Shown here: positions 23,369 to 34,393 of the stretch, one piece after another
How positions within the stretch are numbered: the stretch's first letter is position 1
How the letters are laid out: every line of letters begins with the position of its first letter
Source of the DNA: Rutstroemia sp. NJR-2017a BVV2
Lineage: Eukaryota; Ascomycota; Leotiomycetes; Helotiales; Rutstroemiaceae
Reading direction: 5' to 3'
Assembly: GCA_002946415.1 (NCBI GenBank)
Contig: NJPS01000067.1
Location: 186,001 to 250,000, forward strand
DNA: 64,000 nt
Made by a program: the position numbers and the translations under genes
Notes under the pieces: generated by a model
Seen by the model: only the letters and a program-made list of their open reading frames with translations
Databases searched by the model: none
What the model was told of the DNA's origin: nothing

Positions 23369-24466
23369 ATTGCGGGGTTCGTGATTGGAGAATGAGAAAG
23401 ATATAGAAGTGCAGATGTTGATGCGTATGTATATATTTTCTGTATCATCACATTATGCATTGATTGACTGGTATGTGAGTGGTATACTAATGTTACTTTG
23501 ATTATTCTCCTGGTGCGTTTGTACTTGAAGCCAATCTATAAAACTCAAGCGAGTGGAAAGCTCGAGCTCCCCTTACTGTTCAATTCTCCTTCTCCTTGGC
23601 CGTCCATTTCCCTCCATCTGCTTTCCACAACTTCTTTCCTTCTAATTCACCCCTTCTCGACCTTGCCTTTGCTAGTGTTCCGTTCCATATTTCAAGCAGT
23701 AGAAGCTCGAAAGGAGAAATTCGGCGCGCTGATCTCGCGAGGAAACCAACCAAGCGTCATTTCCACTTGTACTTCGACTCAATTTCTGTTCATTTCTCTC
23801 ATTTTCTTTAACTTATGTCGTGCTAGATGAGCGGGGAAGGCTCAAGCGAGATCAACTTCCTACGTTATTGCTGGCGAAGATAGCTATGAGGTTAAAGCAA
23901 AGCTGTTAGTTAGACGGAGTATTCACGCAATATAGAAGAGCGTAAAGGCGTGAGGTAGGATGTTGAATGATACGAATGCGACCACCTGTAGCAAACAATC
24001 TGATACACGTCGATATAAAGCTTACGGTGCAGTCAGAGCGCGCAGTCGGAGTGGAATTGGGCTATGGCAAAGTATACTATTGATCTTTGAGTAATGAAGA
24101 ACATGGAAATCAAAGTGGAGTTTTCGTTCGACTACAAGCAGGTTCAGTAATTCGTGAGTTGGAGAAAGGGGGCAGGTGCTCTTTCATTATAATTTTATCT
24201 GCGCTGGTGGTGTATGACCTAGGATCTAGGTGGATGGCAATGGAAAGTTGCTGCATCTTAAAAGATATTGAGTTTTAAGTTAGATCATGATGGTATAGCA
24301 GATGGGTATCTTACACGATGAATGAGATAAGCTTTCAGAAAAGACCAGTCGAAGTTGACAATATCATCATAAAGACGCTGTAACTATTCAATTTCGCAAC
24401 CCTTGGTATACTATAAAACCCAACCCAATCCCAAAACCATTAATATCATTCCCCATCCACCTCACC
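23369..24466. other. Intergenic
   Basis: About 1.1 kb between convergent genes. No exon or repeat recognised. A TATAAAA at about 24412 faces right but has no convincing plus-strand gene behind it. Confidence 0.55.
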
Positions 24467-24882
24467 TCACCTCAAAGGCCCATGCTTCCCCTCCCCCGCA
24501 TTCTTCACGCCGCTCGCCACCCTCGCGGCTCCGCCCTCAATCCCCTCCGCAACATCTTTAATGCCGTCCCCAACGGGTTTCCCTGCACTACCCGTTACGC
24601 CGTTGACTGTCTCCCCGAGACCGCGCCCCGCGGCACCGACAACGCCCCCGACTGTGTTGGTTACGCCTGAGACGCCGGCGCTGGGGGGGAGGGGTTAGCT
24701 TGGTTCTAACAAGAGGAAGGGGAGGGAGGAGGGATGGGAGAGAGTAGTGGAAAAGGGGGAGTGGAGGGAGGAGAGATGGGGAGAGGAGGGGTAAGGAGAG
24801 GAGGGTTAAGGAGAAATAAAACATACCCAACAGTTGAGGTAACCCAAGTTACACCTGAGGAGACTCCTGATTTATCGTTCAT
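24467..24882 (-). CDS. Small Gly/Val-rich protein, 89 residues, function unknown
   Basis: Two exons, 24882-24827 and 24680-24467 (TGA). Starts MNDKSGVSSGVTWVTSTVG, then after the intron runs through repeated T-x-G-G-V-V-G and G-V-T-G motifs, with an amphipathic part (GDGIKDVAEGIEGGAARVAS) before a basic tail. There is no signal peptide. The periodic Gly/Val/Ser pattern is like short fungal proteins that I have seen annotated only as hypothetical, and it could form amphipathic helices at membranes or be stress related. The reading is supported by a GTATGT donor, a pyrimidine-rich CAG acceptor and strong G/C third positions in exon 2. The opposite strand is also open but gives an unstructured Arg/Pro/Cys composition. 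Confidence 0.7.
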
Positions 24883-25339
24883 TTTGATTGATAGTTGTAG
24901 AGGCGATATATTCTTTATCTTTTTCCTTTGCTTGGTATTTCTAACCTTGAGATCGATGGTAATTTGACTTGATTTGATTTTAGTATTTGAGGATATGATC
25001 GACTTCTTGCACAACTTTATACTGTCGCTGTCCATATCGAGGGGCAGTGATGTTGTGGCGGGGCTGACGTCACTGTTGGCTTGTTTCATGCAGGGATCAA
25101 AACAGGTCCCTGGCATGGTGGGCATCACCTGCAGGATTGCTTTCCTTCAACTTGCGGAATATTTTGATGAGATGCAATATAGAGCATTTAGAACAAAGGA
25201 GGAAGTTTATCCGATCGGAAACGGAGTGTTCAATATATTATAATTAGAATAAACCTGCGCGCGGGCGAAAGGCCTCTACATCTATCAAATGTCTAACTCC
25301 ATTTTGTGTAGCCAAGCCATGCAAAACAACTTCCTCCCC
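24883..25339. other. Intergenic
   Basis: Upstream of the small Gly-rich gene and 3' of the oxidoreductase gene. Nothing recognised. Confidence 0.6.
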
Positions 25340-26788
25340 TCAAGAAGCCGTAATATTCGCAATCAACCCCTCAGTAAACTCCCACAGCAACGAAGAATCA
25401 TGTGTATGAAACGCCGCCCCTGTATACCACGTACCCCTCTGTCCCTGCAACGCATACAAATCCCTATAAAACCCCTTCTCGATCGCATCCGCGCCAACCC
25501 ACAGCTCAAAGGGCGTATGTCTGGTGTACGCGACGATATCCGGCGTCGTGGCTGTCTTGTTGGAGATCTGGAGACGGCTTATCTCGGCGAGGATTTCGGA
25601 TTTGACAAAGTCGTCGGAGAGAGATGTCGCGCTAGCGAAGTGCACGTCGAAGAGGTTGGGGATGCGGGTAGGGCTGATGCTATAGGCGCCAGGGAGAGCG
25701 GCGAAACCGTAGGTGGTGTTGGAGCCGATGTTGTTGATGCTGGTGTAGGCGGGGATGCCGGTGTTATTGACAACGGCGGCGTAGTAGCCCGAGTTGTTGA
25801 ATTGTTTGAAGAGAGTTTGTTCCGAGGTGCTGAGGTCCCAGCCTTGGAGGTTTTGGATCTTGGGGGGGATGGTGAAGACGAGCTTGCGGGCTTCGATGAG
25901 TTTTACTCCGTTGGTGGTTTTGACAACAACGCGAGTGGAGTTGTCGCTGCGCTGTACGTGCAGGATGTTGCTGTTGAATAGGATGTTTTGCTCCCCGATG
26001 ATGCTGGTTGCATGCTCGTAGATCAGACTGTTGTCATTGGCTGCAGTGGCTATGAAACCCGAGGTGCCTCCTTGAATAACCCCCAGACCAAAGTTCTTAA
26101 AGACGTAAAGGGTAGGATGAGCAAGTAGATCGCCGAGGCCCTGAGCGTAATTAAACAGATATGCCAGGAAATCTTTGCCAAGATCGTATTTAATAGCGAA
26201 GTCCCCAAAAGATAGCAGGAGGTCAGAGGGAACGGGATCCGGAAGATCGAAGCCGGTTTCAACATATGAATACTTGGACAACTGTTGAACATATTTCTGA
26301 AAGCCACTGGTGTAATTGGCATAGCTGAAGGTGGAATTGATCACTCCTGTGCGGAAGTCGGCATAGAGTTGGGGACCCGAAGATGAAGTCGATGCTGCAG
26401 CCATGGTGACATTGAGTCGAGAAGTGTAACTTCTGACAGTGGATGTATTGTGGAACACCACGACTCCATAGTCATTGGTGAGACCAGTAGTAGGGTCAGT
26501 GAAGGTGTTTGTATGTCCTCCTAGGCGATAATCCTTCTCGACGATAACCACAGACTTTCCTGAATCTAGAAGCCGGATTGCAGAATATGTGCCCGTCGAC
26601 CCTCCTCCAATGATAATGATGTCGCGCTCAATGCACTCGGTGATATTGTGAGATTCACCTTTGATTTCGATAGACGAAGGGAAGCGCGACGAAGCACCAG
26701 TCACTTGGAGGAGCGCGGCGGCAACGGTGAACAGCGAAGCAAAGTTCGAGAAAGCCATCTTCGATGCTTGGTTTGGAGAGAACTTCAA
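25340..26788 (-). CDS. Secreted FAD-dependent oxidoreductase (flavin amine oxidase-like)
   Basis: Single exon, 482 residues (472 if the second Met at 26758 is used). The second Met gives a cleaner signal peptide, MAFSNFASLFTVAAALLQVTGA, so I prefer it, though both are in frame. The FAD-binding Rossmann motif is plain: DIIIIGGGSTGTYSAIRLL, the ribose-binding VIVEKDYRLGGHTNTF and later KLVFTIPPKIQNL. About ten N-x-S/T sites (for example NTST, NVTM, NSTF, NYTS, NNSG, NKTA) fit passage through the secretory pathway. The layout is that of the fungal family that includes beta-cyclopiazonate dehydrogenase and related amine-oxidase-like enzymes, but no partner pathway genes lie nearby. Substrate is unknown. 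No lesion is seen. Confidence 0.87.
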   Translation of the reverse strand: MKFSPNQASKMAFSNFASLFTVAAALLQVTGASSRFPSSIEIKGESHNITECIERDIIIIGGGSTGTYSAIRLLDSGKSVVIVEKDYRLGGHTNTFTDPTTGLTNDYGVVVFHNTSTVRSYTSRLNVTMAAASTSSSGPQLYADFRTGVINSTFSYANYTSGFQKYVQQLSKYSYVETGFDLPDPVPSDLLLSFGDFAIKYDLGKDFLAYLFNYAQGLGDLLAHPTLYVFKNFGLGVIQGGTSGFIATAANDNSLIYEHATSIIGEQNILFNSNILHVQRSDNSTRVVVKTTNGVKLIEARKLVFTIPPKIQNLQGWDLSTSEQTLFKQFNNSGYYAAVVNNTGIPAYTSINNIGSNTTYGFAALPGAYSISPTRIPNLFDVHFASATSLSDDFVKSEILAEISRLQISNKTATTPDIVAYTRHTPFELWVGADAIEKGFYRDLYALQGQRGTWYTGAAFHTHDSSLLWEFTEGLIANITAS

Positions 26789-28977
26789 AGAAACAGATGA
26801 TGAGGGAGTGGAATGCTCATACAGAAGAACTGCTCGAAGAAAGAGATAGAAATACGAGAGGGAGAAGAGCCATCAAGGTAAATACTGCTAATTTCCGCTA
26901 CACCGACTAACTTCAGCGAATATATCAATCTCAAAGTATCTGAGATTATAATGTCATCCCGATATTTTCCCATCGTAACCTCTCACTATCTGGCGGTAGT
27001 GAATCAAGGTTCGATCTATGCCTGCCGTGCTATTCACTAGCAGTCATGTATTACCGGGTACCGTAAGTATTGTGTCGTATAAGGGTAGCATGCATGCATG
27101 ACTACTTGTCTTGGTGTGTCCAAAAACCCCTACAGAAGCGAAGTGCTATCACTGATTGGTGTTCTGCTTATTCGTGAGTTACCGGGTACGCAGCGCCACT
27201 CAACGAGACATGATGGTACCTTCTGCATCTGTAAGATAGCGACCGTGTTGATCTCGAGGAGATTTGCGTGTCTTGGGCGGAATAGATGCGGCACGAGAAC
27301 TCAACTAAGAGGGGCGCATATCAGTGCTAAAGGGTGTGCTATACAAGCACTTGGTATAACCACAACACGGATCGTATAGAATCCGGGAGAAGGCGTGGGC
27401 GCAACTATTTCGCCGCCGACGAAGTAATAGCCTACTAACTCACAAGTGCTGTACATCCATCGGGCATATAAACTCCACACCACGCTCTAGGCTCACCAGT
27501 GTACTTCGCTAGGGATGATACATGTACTTGTGATTGGCTGCTTATACGTCCGTGGTCCATTAGCCTGGGCACGGGAATGTTGGATCCAAATATGAATCAC
27601 GTCTCTCAGCACTACTCACTCATACACATGTCGAGTAATCAAGATCTACCGTGGGCGACCATCCAGTGACCACACAACTTACGTGATCTTCAAGGTTGTC
27701 TACTTGGAAAGCGTGATGACAATTCGTTAAAGGATCCCATCGAAAGGGAACCTCCACTCCGCCATTTGGCACGGACCTCGAGACGCTCCTAGCCGGCATG
27801 GAGATCCTAGGAAAGCAGATCGAGACGTCTTACTAAGACATATTATCACATCCACCTCTCCCATAATCAATCCATACAGCAATCGACAACGTCATTTTAT
27901 GCCTCGTCGTCGCATTTTGCTACTCACCCATCATGCATCCATCCAAGGACAAACAAGCCCTATGAAGCCATCCGGACCTGCAGATGTTTCGAGATACATG
28001 CAATGCATATATCCGCATCGGATAGTCCATCATGCTATCGCCCGCACCCGATACTTTGGAGCTGGTTTGCATTAGCATTGTGTTCGAGAAACTTTCCTCA
28101 AAATCATGTATGCGTAGGACAAAGTCCATGGCGTCCGGTCGATGTCTATCCGGCCCTTCATTCTGACGATGGCAATGACGACGACGAAAAGTTACCAACA
28201 ACATAATATGTCAAGCTTCGGAATTACGACGCCTCAATTTATATCAACTAATTTGAGTTTATCTAGTCTTTCAAACGGGAATTATTTATCCGCCTCTAAA
28301 TCTTGCTCTGTGGCGGACACGGGATTTGACAGATGTCGTGACTTGGAACACTGCAGCACGCAAACTGCGAGTTTGAGGTTCAGAATGTCTCAGACACTTA
28401 ATAAGACGACTTTTACACGTCTAATCCGAGTACGAAGAAAGTACAAAGACATGAATCCAGATATATCAGAGGTTTTCCATACTGGATCATAAATGCCTGA
28501 TTACTCCTTGCGGTCACAAACCTGCCCGTAAGTAGTATGTGGAGGCGACGCGGGGGTAGCATGCCATAAGGCGCTGCACGTTCACGCTGAAATCATCGGG
28601 GGGTTTTTCATGGTTCGTTTCCAGGACTGTCTTCGCGTTGTACATCATCACACGGACGAATCCTACCAGTGTACGAAGATGTCATCGGGTGTCCTACAAT
28701 CAAAGAATCTTCAGATGCCACCAGACGAGCCCAGCAAACTGCAGCTGGCTGCTACCGTACCACAAGGAGAAAACAATTAGCTTGACCTCTGCGAACATTA
28801 TTGGGGCTCATCTAATATCCTTCTACTATGGCATTATCCTGCATACCAATTTCAACTCAAAGCTTGACACTACAACCAACCATCAGTGAGATCTCATTCA
28901 TATTATACTCTAATTTCATGTAACAGGACATGTGTAGATTTCACTCGGACTAAGCCATCTACGCCTCCACTTAGCTA
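26789..28977. other. Long intergenic region, about 2.2 kb
   Basis: 5' flank of the oxidoreductase gene, then AT/GC-mixed sequence without recognisable exons, and the 3' flank of the ammonium transporter. Short open frames are not coding-like. Nothing recognised. Confidence 0.55.
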
Positions 28978-30727
28978 TTACTTCTTTACTTTTTCTTCAG
29001 CCTGCTCTGGGATTTCTCGCACTTGTGGTGTTCCAGGAGAACTGGCTTCCAATACCATCTTCCTTTGATTCAGCTCCTCAAACATACCCCAATCACCGAT
29101 CTGCTCATCGAAGAATTGATCCATGTCGAGTCCCTGAATTTCAGCTTCTTCCGTTACTCGCAAGTGCATTCCAGGAATGTATTTGAGGATGTAGAGGAGT
29201 GCACAAGACACCAAGAAAGAGTACGCTGAAATCGCGGTTATCTCAGCGAATTGTTTCCCAACCTGGATGCCGTTGCCGTCAATGCCTCCAGAAGCGGAGG
29301 TAACACCATCTAACATGCTTACTGTTTCTTGTTAGCCTGAACATCAAGATGTTGTCCAGTGTCTACTTACTAGACGAGGTAGCAAAGATGCCGGTCAAGA
29401 AGCTTCCAACCATTCCGCCTACACCATGCAATTTGAACACATCCATTCCTTCATCGATGTGAAGCCAGTCGTTTAAATTCTGTAATGACGCGCAAACGAC
29501 AGCGGTGATGAATCCAATCACAGCAGCCAACCAAACAGAAACATAACCCGCAGCAGGAGTAATGCCCACAAGTCCCGCAATGGCACCCTCGCAAGCACCT
29601 ACCACGCTGAAGCGTCGGCCATGCTTGATATAATCAACAAAAACCCATCCTAGCATGCCGGTACATGCTGCGGTGTTGGTATTGAAAGCTGCGAGCATTG
29701 CTCGAACGGACGCGTTCAACGCACTACCACCATTGAAACCAAACCATCCGAACCAGATTAGGACTGTGCCGAGGAAAACCAGTGTCGTGTTGTGAGGCTT
29801 TCCATGGGATTTCTCTCCAGTGTGCTTGCGCTTGCCTAAGACAAGCGCATATGCCAATGCCGACCAGCCCGATGCGATGTGAACTGGTCCGCCTCCTGCA
29901 AAATCGAGAGATGGTAGCTAGTCGATGCATTAGCTTATTTCCCTTCCCATTTAAATTCAAAGACCCTTACATTGTACAACCAGCCATTCGAGTTCCAAGT
30001 CCAGCACGCGATAGGACAATACACGATCGTCGCCCACCAGAAACCAAACACCAAACTCGGTATGATGCGACCTCTTTCAAACGCACCACCTACCACAATC
30101 TGCACTGTACATGCGCAGAACAATAGCTGGTACAAACAGAAGACGATTTCAGGAATCACCGCACTACCAGGTGAAGGCGCAGCCATAACATTCTTCATTC
30201 CGAAGTTGGCCATGTCGCCGATGAATGGGCCTGCTGTGCGCGAATAGGCCAATGTGTATCCCCAAAACATCCATTGGAAAGTGGTTACGGCGGCGACCAG
30301 AAGTGATTGGAAGAGGAGGGTGAGGGCAGACTTTCGACGAGCTAGACCGCTGTATAATAGTCCGATGCCTGGGATGATCTGGTGTAGATGTTAGCCTGCA
30401 TTGCATTTGCACTCGATATATATTCTACGAGGCTTGAGTATTGGAGTATGTCTGGTCTCTCGCCAACACCACAGCTTTGTCTAGCATGATAACATCCATC
30501 TCACTCAATCGTACAGGTGATGGGATTCAATCATTACTTACCAGCCAGACGATGAAACCGCAAAAGATGAGGTATGTGTAGTGGAACTCGAAACCAGCGT
30601 ACTGAGCGTTGACGTCCACCCATTCGGGATTGCCGCCATCCGGGATGGAAGAGTTGAAAACCGGCTGTCTGCCATTAGAGATATATCACCACATTCATCA
30701 TAGTTAAGGAACACTCACAGCACTCAT
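28978..30727 (-). CDS. Ammonium transporter (Amt/Mep family)
   Basis: Plasma-membrane ammonium permease. Five exons: 30727-30719, 30664-30542, 30378-29971, 29917-29371, 29321-28978 (TAA), 476 residues. The first exon codes only Met-Ser-Ala; it joins PVFNSSIPDGGNPEW and TM1. Family marks: GLLYSGLARRKSALTLLFQS, FQWMFWGYTLAYS, the first pore His in LDFAGGGPVHIASG, LIWFGWFGFNGGSALNA, and the second pore His in DVFKLHGVGGMVGSFLTGIF. The last splice uses the ACAG acceptor at 29322 and restores ATSSISMLDG. A nearer AAG acceptor would put a stop in frame. The C-terminal cytosolic tail (HLRVTEEAEIQGLDMDQFFDE) contains the regulatory ETEGLD-like element of the family. Three GATAA motifs lie about 290-325 nt upstream, consistent with control by an AreA/Nit2 GATA factor. 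Confidence 0.95.
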
Positions 30728-32308
30728 CGCTTCGACTACAGTATCTCACTCAATATTTCCAAAAGATCCCAATAATTGACCCAAACCTACTCAACCAGCC
30801 GTTGCGCAACGCAGACCCAAGGACACTTAAGTAGCCTCCCTCTCAAATCCCAATCCCACTCATGCCGCGCCCTATCCATATAATAGCCTCCTCCCCCTTG
30901 GCCCAGCAGCGCGGTTCCTTATCAGTCATCACCGCGACCCAGTGAATATTGCTCTTGGCGAGCGTGGCATCGTTCCTGTCGTTCCTGTCAAATATGGTTT
31001 GTGCCTGGATCCGATAACGGACTGGCAGGGATGGGAGATAAAGGCTCTGATAACGGGCTTGGCGAGGAAAGATGGGGGTATCGTTTCCGTTTGGGGTTTA
31101 GGCTGATGGGTTTGTTGCGAGTTGTTTATTCTTGCTATCAATCACATTCATTCTGGAGATATTTTTGGCGGAAAGGAAGAGGTTTGAGTAACGTGTATGA
31201 GTAAGTTCGTTGATTGGAGGCGGGTAGGCTTTTATTTCAGGTGACTGTCGCTGATTGGTTAGTGCCAATCCTGCACCTAAGTACGCCTCTGGGAACTCGT
31301 CGTCCTCAGAAACACGACAGCCCAGTAGTACTGGGTGAACAGCACTGGGGAAATAGCGCTGAGCGAACCACCTAGGAGACGACGCAATTGTGGCCGGTCA
31401 AAGACGGCATATAAAAGTGCAGGCAGTCTGACACCAAGCTGTATCTCGCTGCTCGAATTCGGCTCTCTATATCTGATGAGCCACCCTTCGTAACGTCATG
31501 CTGCCAGCTTGTTATTACCTGCAATCACATCGAGGTAGTTCACATGAGTGCATCATGAAACATCACGTTTCCTTCCACCGCAATCCGACGTTTCCACCCG
31601 TCATCCGTGCACAACAAACTTTCCATCTGGGGCAAAACTCGTTTCAATCAAAGATCGCGCGGGGCGTATATCAGTGTTGTTTGCGATATTAGTCTTTAAG
31701 AACGAGGAAGCTTTCTTGGCTGCGGCATTCTTAGAGCTTAAGTGTAAGTGTGAGGTTAAACTCTTATTGAAGCGTCGCATACTTCACATCAGGATACAAG
31801 CGGCCGTCGCCAGTCAGGACGTGCAGAGCTTCTAGACCTGAAGGCTGCTTTCTTTGTACGGGACTCCTTCATCGCTACCAAGGAGCAGATTGAGTTTACT
31901 GACTGGTAGGGTCGAGGCAGCTCTTTATAGATCTTCCGAGCGCGCAATTCTTGAGTTAACGCATGAAAACGATGAAGCACAGGAGGTGAATATCTATTCT
32001 CCGTTCCTGTAGGATACTCACAGCCTGATGAGTATGTCTTCGTTTGCGACTTCTGGAACAAGAGTGACATTACTTTAAGGTTTATTTCCACACCTCCAAC
32101 TACATCGCTTGTGCGCCAGTTCTGCGAACTCTGTCCACCAGTCTATGATGATAAAAATGGGGGGTATCCCATCATCGAAACTTCCATATCTATCTCTTTT
32201 CTCAATAATTATCCCAGTGGTTACCAAGTTCCTTACGTTCCCTCAGGTTTTAGTGAACAAAACACTCTCACTCTTTCACTCACTTCAAATTTCATACCAA
32301 CCGCCAGG
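30728..32308. other. Intergenic, divergent promoter region
   Basis: Between the ammonium transporter (minus) and a secreted-protein gene (plus). It holds the GATA cluster listed separately. The in-frame stretch upstream of 32309 has no ATG. Nothing else recognised. Confidence 0.6.
31013..31053 (+). promoter_or_regulatory. Cluster of three GATAA motifs upstream of the ammonium transporter
   Basis: GATAA at 31013-31017, 31037-31041 and 31049-31053, all in one orientation, 286-326 nt from the transporter ATG. Two match WGATAR, the site of AreA/Nit2-type nitrogen regulators. Binding is inferred from motif and target gene only. Confidence 0.45.
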
Positions 32309-33085
32309 ATGCGGACTTTCAATCAATCAACCCTCTTTTTCCTTTTATTCACCAGTTCTTCCATCCTCGCCAGTCCAGTCAACACCGCCCCCCAAGCAGT
32401 TACTCCTCCTGCGCAACTATACAAGCCCACACCCGGTATAAACGGGCGAAGCAACCACTACATCCCCAACCTACAAAATCTCGCCAAAGACCCCGAAGGA
32501 TCGAGCAGCACCAAATCCAGCAAAGCCCCCAAAGGCACCGGCGGCGTCGCCAAGCCCACCGGAGCCGGCGTCAAATCCAACAGCACCCGATCCACCAAAG
32601 GCACCGGCGGCGTCGCCAAACCCACCGGCACCGGATCTAACACCGCCTGCCCCGCCGCCGTCGCCGCCCTCGCCTCCGGCATCTCCGCCAACATCGCCGA
32701 CCAACGCAAAGAGCAAGCAGCCGTCACCTCCATCGGCGCCATCCTCTCCCAACAGCCCGTCAACAACTCCACCTTCAACACAGCCAAAGCCTCGCTGCTC
32801 GATTTCGTCAACAAAGGCATCGCGATCCGCGAGCAGAACCAGAAAATCGCGCCAGCGGGCAACGCAGCCATTCCAGGACTGGCGACTGTCGCGAACGCCC
32901 AGATCAAGGAGTTGAATTTAACCATGAGTTTGGATGCGAATGATATAAGCGCGGCGAGTGCCACGGTCGCGAAACTGAAGGCGGATTTTAGTGGTGGGAT
33001 TGTGCAGAATATGAAGAATTTGGCGGCGGCAACGATGGGGTGTACGGTTGCGGCTGCGAGTGGGGCGGCGAAGGCAGGGAGGTAG
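32309..33085 (+). CDS. Secreted two-cysteine protein with Gly/Lys-rich repeats, function unknown
   Basis: Single exon, 258 residues, from the ATG at 32309, chosen because it starts a signal peptide (FFLLFTSSSILAS; cleavage near residue 23). A disordered Ser/Lys/Gly/Pro part follows, with the decapeptide GTGGVAKPTG repeated twice (about residues 76-85 and 98-107). The C-terminal 140 residues form an Ala-rich helical domain framed by two Cys (TACPAAVAALASGI and TMGCTVAA), with the block IAPAGNAAIPGLATVANAQ. I recall this block in small secreted proteins of other ascomycetes but know no function. The arrangement, helical bundle with one bracketing disulfide, is reminiscent of hydrophobic-surface-binding proteins. 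A cell-wall or effector role is possible but unproven. Confidence 0.8.
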   Translation: MRTFNQSTLFFLLFTSSSILASPVNTAPQAVTPPAQLYKPTPGINGRSNHYIPNLQNLAKDPEGSSSTKSSKAPKGTGGVAKPTGAGVKSNSTRSTKGTGGVAKPTGTGSNTACPAAVAALASGISANIADQRKEQAAVTSIGAILSQQPVNNSTFNTAKASLLDFVNKGIAIREQNQKIAPAGNAAIPGLATVANAQIKELNLTMSLDANDISAASATVAKLKADFSGGIVQNMKNLAAATMGCTVAAASGAAKAGR

Positions 33086-33116
33086 ACAAGGGAGTGAGTT
33101 GGGAGAGGGAAAGGAG

Positions 33117-33140
33117 AAGCAAGCAAGCAAGCAAGCAAGC
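33117..33140. repeat. AAGC tetranucleotide microsatellite
   Basis: About six uninterrupted AAGC units, just downstream of the secreted-protein gene. Confidence 0.9.
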
Positions 33141-33317
33141 GAGAGCTGGACTTCTCTTCTTGCTGGTGGGGAAGTGAATGAACGGGGGATAATTCATAAT
33201 GTGCCTATTTATCTTGCTAGACAGTCAATGTATCAATGTTTCTTGACTCCTATATTGGGGATCAGATCAAAACCTGCATGTGCGCGAACAAAGACGACTC
33301 GTTAGTCTTGATCCCAG

Positions 33318-33929
33318 GGCTGCTTCATCTACACCGAAGTCGTCGCTGCTATCGGGATCTTGTTCTCGCTTCTCTTCCTGTTGACGTTTGCGAGGAGCTT
33401 CATCCATTGGCCGGTGGATTTGCCGCTGTTTGTGCTTTATATGGCGACGTTTTGGTTGCTGGGTAGTGTAGGTTTTTCGTCCATGAACGCATACATGAAT
33501 GTCGATTTGGCTGAGGAGGAGGATAATACATGTTGTAAGGTTAATACAACTGACTCTCGGCATAGTTCATTGCGCCTATGCATTGCGGCAGCGTGTGGGA
33601 TCGGCATGGCATCGCGGGGGAACCACAATGCTCGAGGTTCAAGGCTGATATAGCGTTTTGCTTCCTGGCGTCCGTTTTCTTCTTGGTTTCTGCGTTACTT
33701 GTGAGTTCCTCTTTCCTATTACCCACTTTCTTCTCTCGTTTTACCTACTTCCTTCCCTCCTCTTGTCTCTCTCCCCTCTCCCACAATCCTTCTTGACACT
33801 TTGTGTCTGCATAAATGAGAAGATCTCTGCTGATGCCTCCGAACACAGGGAATGTCGGTTGTGCATCGCCGCACTAGAGTTACGGAACAGAAGGTCATGC
33901 GGAGGAGATGGTATAGATATCGCCATTAG
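33318..33929 (+). pseudogene. MARVEL-like four-helix membrane protein, apparently lacking its 5' part
   Basis: Three consistent exons: 33318-33467, 33566-33700, 33849-33929 (TAG). The joined product has an extended hydrophobic block (CFIYTEVVAAIGILFSLLFL, then LPLFVLYMATFWLLGSF), a Cys/Gly/Trp loop (CGSVWDRHGIAGEPQCSRFK), a last helix ADIAFCFLASVFFLVSALLG and a basic tail VVHRRTRVTEQKVMRRRWY. This is the order of helices 2-4 and tail of fungal MARVEL-domain proteins, usually about 150-180 residues. Helix 1 with its start codon is missing. Only about 230 nt, with no hydrophobic exon, lie between this and the preceding gene's stop. I therefore call it a 5'-truncated remnant, though its exons are free of stops. 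A distant first exon seems excluded by the neighbouring gene. Confidence 0.6.
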
Positions 33930-34393
33930 AGATGGCGACTTGCGGGTTTGGGTTGTGGCTCTATTCTACAGGTGCTGCGCATCCTTGGTTGGCTGCGAGA
34001 TTCGTCTTCGAAGGCTGCATCAACATGTGGTGTAGAGGACTCGATTTCTTTCCCTCCGCCCAATGTGTGTTAAGGAAAAGGAAGATCTCACAATAAGGAA
34101 ACTACTGTGAATGATACGATATGATGGATAGGAAATGGTTTGTGCTTCTTGCTGGGAGTGAGTGTGCATATACCACTGGGGGCGTTTGTTATTCTGCTTG
34201 CTTGTGAAAGGATACCCTCTATAACCGTCTGATGTATCTAGCCTTTTGCAAAATAAAATCCAAGGTGTTTTGGAATCAAGCTGTTCAAATTTTTATGTAA
34301 AAAGAAAAATTGCTTTCTAGATTTCTCGCTCAAAGTATCGACGTAGGAGTACAGTACTCTTACAATTCCCACCACATATCTTCCCCTCATCCA
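33930..34393. other. Intergenic
   Basis: Between the MARVEL-like remnant and the convergent DnaJ gene. Nothing recognised. Confidence 0.6.

Noticed and set aside
24482..24670. Plus-strand 62-codon frame behind a TATAAAA
   Set aside because: The opposite strand gives a two-exon protein of regular composition with good splice sites; the plus frame is its mirror.
29318..29320. AAG acceptor for the last intron of the ammonium transporter
   Set aside because: It puts a stop directly in frame; the ACAG acceptor four bases upstream restores the family sequence.
32458..33138. Long minus-strand frames opposite the secreted-protein gene
   Set aside because: The plus strand has a signal peptide and a consistent domain; the minus frames are mirrors of its GC-rich codons.
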